DNA of 19,415 bases, from contig NZ_JAIWON010000105.1 in assembly GCF_020216885.1 (NCBI RefSeq), positions 1-19,415 of the forward strand, written 5' to 3'. The notes under the pieces are model-generated. The model was not told where the DNA came from and did no database searches. It saw only the letters and a program-made list of their open reading frames with translations. The stretch's first letter is position 1, and every line of letters starts with the position of its first letter. This document shows, piece by piece, positions 1-7,313 of the stretch. The position numbers and the translations under genes were made by a program. This DNA is from Zymomonas sp. (GTDB lineage: Bacteria; Pseudomonadota; Alphaproteobacteria; Sphingomonadales; Sphingomonadaceae).

Positions 1-392
1 GTAAGATGCCAGAAAAGACGCTTGAGAAATCCCGGTTTATGACGAGAGGAAATCGGAGCGTTGGATTCTGAAACGAGAATATCGCCATTCGGTAACAGAT
101 AAAGCCATTGGGGATGAAATAGTTTATCGGCAAAAAGCGATATTTTTAAACCCGAAACTGTTTCTGGCTTTTTATGATCGTCCGACCACCCGACAAAGCG
201 CCCCGGATTGAAAACCGGCCAAAGTCTATGCCATCTGGGTTCGGTTAGAACCGGTTTTGTGCCTGTGACCTGATCAAAAGGCACATGCGCCCGATCCCTG
301 AGAACAACCGGCGCGCTTATGCAGGCCAAAAGCAGCATCCCGCTAAGGAGGCGTCTTCGGTTGCTCATCCGGTTCCAGATATTTTTAAGCAT
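1..392 (-). CDS. PQQ-dependent sugar dehydrogenase (sorbosone/glucose dehydrogenase-like), N-terminal part
   Basis: The reading frame is open from an ATG at 392 to the left edge, giving about 130 residues; the rest lies outside the window. Residues 9-30 form a signal sequence (Arg-rich start, then hydrophobic) ending in LLLAC, a plausible lipobox, so the product may be a periplasmic lipoprotein. Around residues 90-115 it reads LFADKLFHPQWLYLLPNGDI followed by LVSESN. That pattern is typical of the start of the beta-propeller in the sorbosone dehydrogenase / soluble glucose dehydrogenase (GSDH) family, which oxidises sugars or aldoses with pyrroloquinoline quinone. The start is 8 bases after the corC stop, so it is probably the last gene of the miaB-phoH-ybeY-corC run. 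Many alphaproteobacteria have lnt at this position; this protein is not Lnt. A second in-frame ATG lies at 368. The family call rests on a short segment, so the exact substrate cannot be stated. Confidence 0.65.
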   Translation of the reverse strand, partial: MLKNIWNRMSNRRRLLSGMLLLACISAPVVLRDRAHVPFDQVTGTKPVLTEPRWHRLWPVFNPGRFVGWSDDHKKPETVSGLKISLFADKLFHPQWLYLLPNGDILVSESNAPISSRHKPGFLKRLFWHL

Positions 393-400
393 AAAGGGCT

Positions 401-1285
401 TTAATCCTCATCCGGATTCTTTTTAGGGGGGTAAAGTCTGACCCGTTCGACATGGCGACTGTCTCCGGCCAGAATTTCAATGCGCCAACCGCTGGGATGT
501 TCCAAGATTTCGCCCCGTTGTGGAACATGTCCCGCCAAAACAGTCGCAAGACCGCCGATGGTATCAACATCTTCTTCGACTTCGCTGAGATGGGGGTCAA
601 TCCATTCCGCGATGTCTTCCAATTCTGTCCGGCCTTCGGCTTCCCAAATACCGTCTGGACGAGCGGTCAGAAGCGCGGTTGGGGCTTCGTCATGTTCGTC
701 TTCGATATCGCCGATGATTTCTTCGACTAGATCTTCGATGGTAATCAGACCTTCGGTGCCAGAATATTCATCCAAGACAATCGCCATATGGGTACGGGTT
801 GCCCGCATTTCAGCCAACAGATCAAGCACCCCCATAGTTTCAGGGACATAGCGAGGTTGGCGGAGTAGGGCTTTTAAATCGAAATTATCCCTTTGGCCTT
901 CGGCCATCAGGCTGAAGATATCTTTGACATGCAACATGCCAATAATATCATCCAAGGTTTCTTTATAAACCGGAAGGCGGCTGAGACCGCTATTGGCAAA
1001 AGCGGCAATCAGCTCTTGCCCGTTAATATCGTCGGGAACCGCGACAATATCGGCGCGAGGCGTGCCGACATCTCCGGCTGACCGGCGACCAAAATGTAAT
1101 AGGCGACGGAGCATCCGTCTTTCTATTGGGGATAGGTCATCGCGATCAGGCGCATCATGCTCGTGTTCTTCGATCGCTTTTTCAATGACTTCGCGTAGAG
1201 TGGGTTCTTTTTCTTCGTGGAAAAGGAAATTACGAAGGCCGCGCCACAAGCCGCCTCCGTTGTCGGTACTGGAATCTTCAGACAT
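401..1285 (-). CDS. corC: CorC/HlyC-family CBS-domain protein
   Basis: A 294-residue soluble protein of the CorC/YbeX (hemolysin C-like, TlyC) family. Two CBS motifs occupy roughly residues 70-200, including SRLPVYKETLDDIIGMLHVK and the conserved stretch MAIVLDEYSGTEGLITIEDL near residues 165-185, followed by EEIIGDIEDEHDE. The C-terminal CorC_HlyC transporter-associated domain covers about residues 205-288. There is no DUF21 membrane domain, so this is the short CorC type rather than the membrane-spanning HlyC type. The family was named for Mg/Co efflux, but the position beside ybeY and phoH fits the reported link of YbeX to ribosome and RNA metabolism. It starts 54 bases after the ybeY stop. 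A GGAGA lies about 13 bases upstream of the ATG, which is rather far, and a GGGAG directly abuts it. Family is secure; the physiological role is inferred. Confidence 0.93.
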   Translation of the reverse strand: MSEDSSTDNGGGLWRGLRNFLFHEEKEPTLREVIEKAIEEHEHDAPDRDDLSPIERRMLRRLLHFGRRSAGDVGTPRADIVAVPDDINGQELIAAFANSGLSRLPVYKETLDDIIGMLHVKDIFSLMAEGQRDNFDLKALLRQPRYVPETMGVLDLLAEMRATRTHMAIVLDEYSGTEGLITIEDLVEEIIGDIEDEHDEAPTALLTARPDGIWEAEGRTELEDIAEWIDPHLSEVEEDVDTIGGLATVLAGHVPQRGEILEHPSGWRIEILAGDSRHVERVRLYPPKKNPDED

Positions 1286-1339
1286 CTCCCGCGCGTTATC
1301 TCCGCTTGATTGGTGGGTAGTAGAGTGAATGGACTTGAT

Positions 1340-1870
1340 TTATTCGTCAAGACCTTCCTTGCCCGTTTCATGATCTGAATAGGGGTCAGGAATGTCGAGT
1401 TGAGCCAAGGCTTTTCTTTCCAAATCTTCCATTATTTCGGCTTCATTGTCCAAGATATGATCATAGCCTAATAAGTGAAGGGTGCCATGGGTAATTAAAT
1501 GGGTGACGTGATTTTCAAGTGAAATGCCCTTTTCCAAGGCTTCTTTTTTCGCGACATCAAAGGCAAGAATGATATCGCCAAGAAGGCATTCGGAACCCGC
1601 CCTGTTTTTGATTTTGGCGAGTTCTTCGGCTTCCATCATCGGAAAAGAAAGCACATTAGTCGGGCGGTCTTTATCGCGCCATGTTTTATTCAGCGCATGA
1701 ACCGTGTCATTATCAGAAAAGCATACCGAAATTTCGGTTTCATAGTCTTTGGCAAGAAGAAAATCGGAGGCACTTACAGAAACGGCCTGTTGGCAGGCCG
1801 TTTGTGCTAGAGCCTCCCAGTTACTTTGCTCTGGCCATAAATCGGATATATCGGCTTCAACCGTTATCAT
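1340..1870 (-). CDS. ybeY: Endoribonuclease YbeY (rRNA maturation factor)
   Basis: Single-strand-specific, metal-dependent RNase involved in 16S rRNA 3' maturation and ribosome quality control. The hallmark zinc motif HGTLHLLGYDH (H-G-x-L-H-L-x-G-Y-D-H) is intact at about residues 128-138, preceded by RPTNVLSFPM and LLGDIILA, the usual core strands. I chose the ATG at 1870, giving 176 residues, because the longer frame begins with TTG at 1897 and adds nine residues atypical of the family. From 1870 the gene overlaps the 3' end of phoH by 14 bases, a common arrangement that suggests translational coupling. The last 25 or so residues are acidic and variable. Call is secure from the motif and the phoH-ybeY-corC order. 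Confidence 0.95.
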   Translation of the reverse strand: MITVEADISDLWPEQSNWEALAQTACQQAVSVSASDFLLAKDYETEISVCFSDNDTVHALNKTWRDKDRPTNVLSFPMMEAEELAKIKNRAGSECLLGDIILAFDVAKKEALEKGISLENHVTHLITHGTLHLLGYDHILDNEAEIMEDLERKALAQLDIPDPYSDHETGKEGLDE

Positions 1871-2948
1871 CAGGAGTCTCTTTTGGTGGATTTTCAAGAA
1901 CGCTCATGTCAACCGTGGCCGGATTTTGTTCGAGCATGGCTAAACGAGCGCGGCCTATCGGCGTATTTTCATAGGCATCAACAATGCGTCCAACCAAAGG
2001 ATGACGGACAACATCTTGTGCGGTGAAGCGGGTAATACCGATACCATCAACATTTTCAAGGCGGCGCACCGCATCGGCGAGGCCAGATTTTCCCGGATTG
2101 GGCAAATCAACCTGTAATGGATCACCGCAAACGACCATTCGGCTGTTCATCCCGAAGCGGGTCAAAAGCATTTTCATCTGTGCCGGTGTGGTATTTTGGG
2201 CTTCGTCAAGAATAACGAAGGCATCGGAAAGCGTCCGTCCCCGCATGAAGGCCAAGGGTGCAATTTCGATTTCGCCATTTTCAAGACGACGTTCGACCTG
2301 TTCCGCCGGTAGCATATCGTAAAGGGCATCATAAAGCGGCCGGAGATAAGGATCGACCTTTTCTTTCATATCGCCCGGAAGGAAGCCGAGCCTTTCCCCT
2401 GCTTCGACCGCTGGACGGGAAAGAATGAGGCGATCAACCGAACCTTGAATCATCTGTTGCACCGCCTGTGCTACCGCAAGATAGGTCTTGCCGGTACCAG
2501 CGGGCCCAAGCGCAAAGATGATATCTTTTGACTTGAGTTGTTCCATATAGCGAATTTGGGTCGCTGAGCGCGGAATAATCGTTTTTTTCCGCGTCCGAAT
2601 GGACAATTCCGGTGCATGGCCGTGATCGGTTCTGATAATGCCCTCCATCGAATTATCGGAGGACATCGCGATAAAGGCTTCTACGGCACCTGTATCCAGT
2701 TCCTGCCCTTGGATAATCCGGTTATAGATGCTGGTCAGCACTTCGCGGGCGCGTGCCGCATGGGTAGCTTCACCCTCGATTTGCAAACGATTCCCTCTGG
2801 CGGCGATGTAAACGCCGAGGCGATTTTCAATAGTTACCAGATTTTGGTCATATTCACCAAAGAGACGGCCTAATAGTTGAGGCTTATCAAAAATAAGCTC
2901 AAGTCGGGCAAGATCACCGGCCTGAGCCTGCACCATTTTGCGCGCCAT
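1857..2948 (-). CDS. phoH: PhoH-like ATPase (PhoL/YbeZ type)
   Basis: A 363-residue cytoplasmic P-loop ATPase of the PhoH family, YbeZ/PhoL branch, which works with YbeY in RNA metabolism. Walker A is GPAGTGKT at residues 148-155 and Walker B is VILDEAQN at 245-252, followed by the sensor-like segment VVCGDPLQVDLP. The N-terminal 70 residues match the KH-like region found in this branch, and SRPAVEAGERLGFLPGD (177-193) is strongly conserved. The start is supported by AGGGA about seven bases upstream of the ATG. It lies 108 bases after miaB, is followed by the overlapping ybeY, and is probably cotranscribed with both. The historical name refers to phosphate starvation, but no Pho box is evident here. 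Confidence 0.95.
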   Translation of the reverse strand: MARKMVQAQAGDLARLELIFDKPQLLGRLFGEYDQNLVTIENRLGVYIAARGNRLQIEGEATHAARAREVLTSIYNRIIQGQELDTGAVEAFIAMSSDNSMEGIIRTDHGHAPELSIRTRKKTIIPRSATQIRYMEQLKSKDIIFALGPAGTGKTYLAVAQAVQQMIQGSVDRLILSRPAVEAGERLGFLPGDMKEKVDPYLRPLYDALYDMLPAEQVERRLENGEIEIAPLAFMRGRTLSDAFVILDEAQNTTPAQMKMLLTRFGMNSRMVVCGDPLQVDLPNPGKSGLADAVRRLENVDGIGITRFTAQDVVRHPLVGRIVDAYENTPIGRARLAMLEQNPATVDMSVLENPPKETPDDNG

Positions 2949-3056
2949 TCTTTTTCCCTATATCGTCGCCCTTTGGAAGGCGTGGCTTTGGTGATGCTAG
3001 ACTATTTCCTGTGACAAGGAAACCATCGAAATGGGGCGTTTCATCCGCCAAGGAAT

Positions 3057-4394
3057 CTAGGCCGTGGCAAGCTGTTTTTGATTAAGCCATTGGCCTTTCA
3101 CGCTGTTGGGCCCTGCATCCGTCAAAGTGACCTCGACAAGATCACCAATCGCCACCGGCGCTTCGATAATGACCGATTGCAGCCAAGGCGACTTACCGAT
3201 CATCTGGTCTGCTTTTTTGCCTTTCCGTTCGATCAGGACAGTGGCTTTCCGGCCAATCGTCTGCTGATTGAAATCGAATTGTTGCTGATTAAGCAAGGCT
3301 TGCAGTCTTTGCAGGCGCTCACGGCTGATCTCGGGATCAATCTGATTATCCATATCCGCAGCCGGTGTCCCTGGGCGAGGGCTGTAGGCAAAGCTGAAGG
3401 CTAAAGAATAGCCGACTTCTGAAATCAAATCCAAAGTGGCCTGAAAATCTTCTTCACTTTCACCCGGAAAACCGACGATAAAATCACCGGAAAGGGCAAT
3501 GTCAGGGCGAACCTCTTTCAATCGGTACATCAAGGTAAGGTAGCTTTCCGCTGTATGCGCGCGGTTCATCGCCTTGAGAATCCGGTTACTGCCGGATTGC
3601 ACCGGAAGATGTAAAAAGGGCATCAGCTTGTCGATTTCACCATGTGCCTCGATCAAGCCTTCTGTCATATCATTGGGATGGCTGGTGGTGTAACGAATCC
3701 GTTCCAGTCCGTCGATTTTAGCCAAGGCACGAATAAGACCATCAAGGCCTTGATTCCGTCCGACTTCGTCTTCGCCTGTCCATGCGTTGACATTTTGACC
3801 GAGTAGCGTGATTTCCCTTGCGCCTTTATCTACCAAGGCGTGGGCTTCTTTGACAATGCGTGACCATGGGCGCGAAACTTCTGCCCCGCGCGTATAAGGC
3901 ACCACGCAATAGGTACAGAATTTATCGCAACCTTCCTGCACCGTCAGAAAGGCACTTGCCCCCACTTGCCGCCTTTCGGGAAGCGCATCGAATTTGGATT
4001 CAAGCGGCATGTCGATATCAACGACTTTGCCTGAAGCCGCTTTTTTAATCAATTCGGGTAAATGGTGATAGGCTTGGGGCCCGACCACAATATCGACCAT
4101 CTTGGTTCTGGCCAGCACTTCGGCACCCTCGGCCTGTGCAACGCATCCGGCGAGAGCAATCATCGGAGAAGAGCCATCAGGGCGTCTTAACCGACCGATT
4201 TGGGAATACACCTTTTCCGCGGCTTTCTCACGGATATGGCAGGTATTGAGAACGACAAGATCGGCACTGGCCGCATCTTCTACCGCTTTCATCCCTTGGG
4301 ATTCCAATAATTCGGACATCCTTTCGCCGTCATAGCTATTCATCTGGCAGCCAAAGGATTTGATGTAAAAATGCTTTAGAGAAGGTCGGTTCAT
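3057..4394 (-). CDS. miaB: tRNA-2-methylthio-N6-dimethylallyladenosine synthase MiaB
   Basis: Radical-SAM methylthiotransferase that converts i6A37 to ms2i6A37 in tRNAs reading UNN codons. The N-terminal UPF0004 domain has its three cluster cysteines at C16 (KSFGCQMN), C52 (LNTCHIREKA) and C84 (LAGCVAQ). The radical-SAM motif C-x3-C-x2-C is at C156, C160 and C163 (GCDKFCTYCVVPYTRG). A TRAM domain fills about residues 375-440. The 445-residue length is normal. No clear Shine-Dalgarno precedes the ATG at 4394, and the hairpin ending the che operon stops only 34 bases upstream, so its promoter is hard to place. It heads the miaB-phoH-ybeY-corC series. Confidence 0.97.
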   Translation of the reverse strand: MNRPSLKHFYIKSFGCQMNSYDGERMSELLESQGMKAVEDAASADLVVLNTCHIREKAAEKVYSQIGRLRRPDGSSPMIALAGCVAQAEGAEVLARTKMVDIVVGPQAYHHLPELIKKAASGKVVDIDMPLESKFDALPERRQVGASAFLTVQEGCDKFCTYCVVPYTRGAEVSRPWSRIVKEAHALVDKGAREITLLGQNVNAWTGEDEVGRNQGLDGLIRALAKIDGLERIRYTTSHPNDMTEGLIEAHGEIDKLMPFLHLPVQSGSNRILKAMNRAHTAESYLTLMYRLKEVRPDIALSGDFIVGFPGESEEDFQATLDLISEVGYSLAFSFAYSPRPGTPAADMDNQIDPEISRERLQRLQALLNQQQFDFNQQTIGRKATVLIERKGKKADQMIGKSPWLQSVIIEAPVAIGDLVEVTLTDAGPNSVKGQWLNQKQLATA

Positions 4395-4428
4395 AAAAAA
4401 GCTATAGCCAAACAGTTGAAAAGCCGAA

Positions 4429-4457
4429 AGAGGGCGGTGTTCATTTAGCCGCCCTCT
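4429..4457 (-). terminator. Hairpin terminator after cheW
   Basis: A perfect nine-base inverted repeat, AGAGGGCGG and CCGCCCTCT, with an 11-base loop lies 34 bases beyond the cheW stop. On the minus strand it is followed by TTTCGGCTTTTC, an interrupted T-tract, so it looks like an intrinsic terminator closing the chemotaxis operon. It sits only 34 bases before the miaB start codon. Confidence 0.75.
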
Positions 4458-4491
4458 GGTTACTTTTTATCCTGAAGCGTCGCAATCTTGC

Positions 4492-5025
4492 CTATTCGGC
4501 CTGATCTGGTATCGGCAAGCCGTTTTCGCGCAGGCGATCCAAGGCAAGAACCATAATCATTCGGTCATCAATCGTGACCAGACCTTCCAAGAAGCGGGCG
4601 GCCGTGGATTCCCCGACATCTGGCACCGGTTGCAAATCTTCATGACGGGCGGTCACAATGTCATTGACGGCATCGACAATCAGGCCTTGCAACTGTTCCC
4701 CGATTTGGACAACGATAATGACATGGCGTGCCGTTGGTTCGGTCATGCCCCAGCCGAGCCGTTGGCGGAGATCGAAAACCGGAAGCACCACGCCGCGAAG
4801 ATTAACAACGCCGCGGACATAATTGGGAACATTGGGCAAGTTAGTGGCCGGTGACCATGCCCGAATTTCGCGGATAGCCATTATATCGACCCCGAAAAAT
4901 TGTTCCCCGATATGGAAAGTGATTAACTGGCGCGCGCCGGAAGAATGCTGCCAATCATGGGCTTGATTTTGCAAAGCCGTGTTTTCCGTTTTTCCTGCCA
5001 CCAGCTCGTTTTTAGTTTCGCCCAT
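4492..5025 (-). CDS. cheW: Chemotaxis coupling protein CheW
   Basis: A 177-residue CheW-domain protein that links transducers to CheA in the sensory array. The domain runs from about residue 33 (QLITFHIGEQFFGVDIMAIR) to 170, with the family signature YVRGVVNLRGVVLPVFDLRQ around residues 68-87 and the conserved ITAR-like segment IVTARHEDLQPVP. The N-terminal 30 residues are polar and probably disordered. The start has a strong AGGAGG about nine bases upstream. It is the last gene of the che cluster, 146 bases after cheY, with a hairpin terminator after it; a weak sigma-28-like element overlaps the end of cheY and could give it separate expression. Confidence 0.96.
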   Translation of the reverse strand: MGETKNELVAGKTENTALQNQAHDWQHSSGARQLITFHIGEQFFGVDIMAIREIRAWSPATNLPNVPNYVRGVVNLRGVVLPVFDLRQRLGWGMTEPTARHVIIVVQIGEQLQGLIVDAVNDIVTARHEDLQPVPDVGESTAARFLEGLVTIDDRMIMVLALDRLRENGLPIPDQAE

Positions 5026-5147
5026 AATGAAGAGCCTCCTTTTTCACCGCCTGAAAAATGGTTGAAAATTTTTTCCGAAAAACTTTGTGTCCCGAAATAA
5101 AATCGTAAAGCCGATTAGGGTAGTTTAATGAAACAAACGCCTTAAAA

Positions 5148-5174
5148 GGAACGGCTGATAAGCTGAAAATGTTA
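5148..5174 (-). promoter_or_regulatory. Weak sigma-28-like element before cheW
   Basis: Reading the minus strand, TAACATTT, an 11-base spacer and GCCGTTCC match the sigma-28 consensus TAAAGTTT-N11-GCCGATAA at 11 of 16 positions. The -35-like part overlaps the cheY stop codon. Distance to the cheW start is about 120 bases, similar to the leader of mcp. This is the weakest of the four sigma-28-like sites in the window and could be chance. Confidence 0.3.
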
Positions 5175-5537
5175 ATGAAGCACCCGTCGAATGGCCGCTG
5201 CCAATTTATCGGGGCTGAAAGGTTTAACAATCCATCCGGTGGCACCGGCGATTCTTGCCCGTTGTTTTTTCTCATCCGAGGTTTCGGTTGTGAGAACCAA
5301 GATCGGCATATTGCGCCAGCTGTCATCCTGTCGCACATTTTCGATCAGGCCAAAGCCATCCATCCGCGGCATGTTGATGTCGGTGATAAGCAAATCGGGA
5401 CGATTATTGCTTAATTTTTCCATCGCATCAATGCCATCTTCGGCTTCGATGATTGTATATCCCATTTTGCCAAGCGCTGCCCGTAAAAGCATCCGCATAC
5501 TGGGTGAATCATCAACAGTCATTATCGTTTGAGCCAT
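5172..5537 (-). CDS. cheY: Chemotaxis response regulator CheY
   Basis: A single-domain receiver of 121 residues that, when phosphorylated by CheA, binds the flagellar motor switch. The acidic pocket DD is at residues 9-10, the phosphoacceptor is D53 (LLITDINMPRMDG), the switch threonines are T83/T84 (VLTTET) and the conserved lysine is K105 (VKPF). The ATG at 5537 was chosen because AGGA lies seven bases upstream and the receiver fold begins there; an upstream in-frame GTG at 5564 would add nine residues without support. It lies 144 bases after cheD and 146 before cheW, unlike the tight spacing of the genes before it. It is the only stand-alone CheY in the cluster. Confidence 0.96.
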   Translation of the reverse strand: MAQTIMTVDDSPSMRMLLRAALGKMGYTIIEAEDGIDAMEKLSNNRPDLLITDINMPRMDGFGLIENVRQDDSWRNMPILVLTTETSDEKKQRARIAGATGWIVKPFSPDKLAAAIRRVLH

Positions 5538-5555
5538 GATATATTCCTGAAAACT

Positions 5556-5601
5556 AGCCTTCACTCAAAAATCTGTATTCCCTGAGCCTTTATTCAAAAA
5601 T
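5556..5601 (-). repeat. Imperfect 17-base direct repeat upstream of cheY
   Basis: On the minus strand ATTTTTGAATAAAGGCT (5601-5585) and ATTTTTGAGTGAAGGCT (5572-5556) differ at two positions and are 29 bases apart, just upstream of the cheY ribosome binding site. They are spaced slightly under three helical turns. Function unknown; possibly a binding-site pair or a leftover duplication. Confidence 0.4.
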
Positions 5602-5681
5602 GACCCGATCTCTTGAGTGACAAAAGCGGATAAATCGCTGAATGAAGCCGAATATAGGATATCGCTTTGTAAAAAGTAATA

Positions 5682-6233
5682 TCAGAAAAAGGTAACATCC
5701 CCTGCTTTGTCGGGAACCACTTCCAGTCTTTCGACCGGTCTTTGGTTTTCGACATGGCGACAACGAGCAAGCCCCAAAGCCGGACAGAAATCCACCCGTC
5801 TGGCAGTAGTGCCGCCAATATCTTCTGCATTAAGAAGAATATGTTCGTCTTGAAGAAAACGGCGAGCAAATTCGGCATTTTTGATACCGATATCCCCAAA
5901 ACCGCTTCGCATGGTTGCCCCGCCATAAAGACGGGCGCGAAGGCGGTTACGATGCGCCCCCTTGGCAAGCATCGCATTGATGAGCACTTCCATAGCGTAA
6001 ACCCCATATCGTTTAAGTGAATTAGGGTCGTGATCGCTGCCACTGGGTTCGGCCAGCAGGAAATGATTCATGCCACCGATTTTGGCGATGGGGTCGTAAA
6101 GACAAGCGGCGATGCAACTACCCAATACCGTCGAGAAGACAACATCGTCTTCACTAGAGACTTGTTTTTCTCCTTGCATGACATCAATGCGTTTGAAATT
6201 ATTGATATTAATTTTCATAGTTGTTTCGGCCAC
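5682..6233 (-). CDS. cheD: Chemoreceptor glutamine deamidase CheD
   Basis: A 183-residue CheD, which deamidates glutamines in transducers and so creates methylation sites for CheR. The catalytic cysteine is C40 (TVLGSCIAACLYD) and the catalytic histidine is H57 (GGMNHFLL), with the family's 17-residue spacing; the conserved RLYGGATM and GDIGIKNAEF segments follow. The start used is a GTG at 6233, with AGG nine bases upstream; an in-frame ATG five codons in (6218) is the alternative but lacks a Shine-Dalgarno. It begins 21 bases after cheB, in the same transcript. Family assignment is secure. Confidence 0.95.
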   Translation of the reverse strand: MAETTMKININNFKRIDVMQGEKQVSSEDDVVFSTVLGSCIAACLYDPIAKIGGMNHFLLAEPSGSDHDPNSLKRYGVYAMEVLINAMLAKGAHRNRLRARLYGGATMRSGFGDIGIKNAEFARRFLQDEHILLNAEDIGGTTARRVDFCPALGLARCRHVENQRPVERLEVVPDKAGDVTFF

Positions 6234-6254
6234 AGCATCTTGCCTTTTTCGCTG

Positions 6255-7313
6255 TTAGGCGCAGGCCTCCAACGCTTTGGCGACAATACGGGATAAGGGC
6301 AATTGGCTTTCAACCGCGCCCATACGATAAGCCGCAGCGGGCATTCCATAAACGACGCAGCTTTCTTCATCCTGTCCGATGGTAAAGGAACCTGTATCGC
6401 GCATGGCTTTCAGTCCCATGGCACCATCTTGTCCCATACCGGTCAGAATAATACCGATTGCCCGACGACCACAATTTTTGGCAACCGATAAGAATAATCT
6501 GTCGACTGAAGGGCGATGACCCGACATTGGTTCATCGGATACCAAGAGACAGCGAGGTCCATGCGCCGCATTTTGGAATTCAAGATGGCGTTCCCCACCC
6601 GGAGCGATGTAAATATGCCCCGGTGTCAAAGGATCACCAGTTTTAGCTTCGGACACCTTGGGAGGACACATCCGGTCAAGACGGTTCGCAAAGCTCGCTG
6701 TGAATAACGGAGGCATATGCTGCACGATCAAAGTCGGCGGGCAATTGACCGGAAAATCTTTCAGCAAAGCCAGCAGCGTTTCGACACCGCCAGTTGAAGC
6801 ACCGATAGCAATGATGCTGCCCGGTTTCGGGCGATAGCCAGAACCCACGCTTGATGGCGCAGGCGCGGCATTTTGGGCAGAGGCCGAACGGTTGCGGAAA
6901 GAAAGAGGGCGGTGGCCTCCGTTCTTGGCAGCGGCCTTGATCATACTGATCAAAATTTGGCTTTGGCTTTTATCAGAGGCAAAGCCGAGCGCGGGTTTAG
7001 CGAAGCAGTCAAAGGCACCTAACTCCATGGCCTTTAAGGTGGCTTCGGCACCCGCCGCGGTTAAGGCCGAGACCATGATGACGGGCATTGGACGCAGCCG
7101 CATCACCTTTTCCAGAAAATCCAATCCGTCCATGCCCGGCATTTCAATGTCCAGCGTCATGACATCAGGATTGAGTTCTTTAATCATCTGGCGGGCTGTC
7201 GAGGGGCAGTCTGCTTTGCCGACGACTTCGATTTCTGGATCTGACGAAATCATCATGGATAGGATGGCACGCATTGTTGGCGAGTCATCGACGATAAGTA
7301 CTTTGACAGTCAC
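6255..7313 (-). CDS. cheB: Chemotaxis protein-glutamate methylesterase CheB
   Basis: A 352-residue two-domain response regulator that removes methyl groups from transducers. The receiver domain (residues 1-125) has D9/D10, phosphoacceptor D55 (MTLDIEMPGMDG) and K106. A Ser/Ala/Pro-rich linker runs from about 135 to 165. The methylesterase domain has the triad S173 (GASTGG), H199 (IVQHMP) and D296 (TGMGQDGAMG). The start is a GTG at 7313 that overlaps the cheR stop in a GTGA tetranucleotide, giving translational coupling. All catalytic residues are present, so it should be active. Confidence 0.97.
   Translation of the reverse strand: MTVKVLIVDDSPTMRAILSMMISSDPEIEVVGKADCPSTARQMIKELNPDVMTLDIEMPGMDGLDFLEKVMRLRPMPVIMVSALTAAGAEATLKAMELGAFDCFAKPALGFASDKSQSQILISMIKAAAKNGGHRPLSFRNRSASAQNAAPAPSSVGSGYRPKPGSIIAIGASTGGVETLLALLKDFPVNCPPTLIVQHMPPLFTASFANRLDRMCPPKVSEAKTGDPLTPGHIYIAPGGERHLEFQNAAHGPRCLLVSDEPMSGHRPSVDRLFLSVAKNCGRRAIGIILTGMGQDGAMGLKAMRDTGSFTIGQDEESCVVYGMPAAAYRMGAVESQLPLSRIVAKALEACA

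Noticed and set aside
1871..1897. A TTG start that would lengthen YbeY by nine residues.
   Set aside because: The added residues come from the phoH coding region in another frame, and the ATG at 1870 gives a normal YbeY N-terminus.
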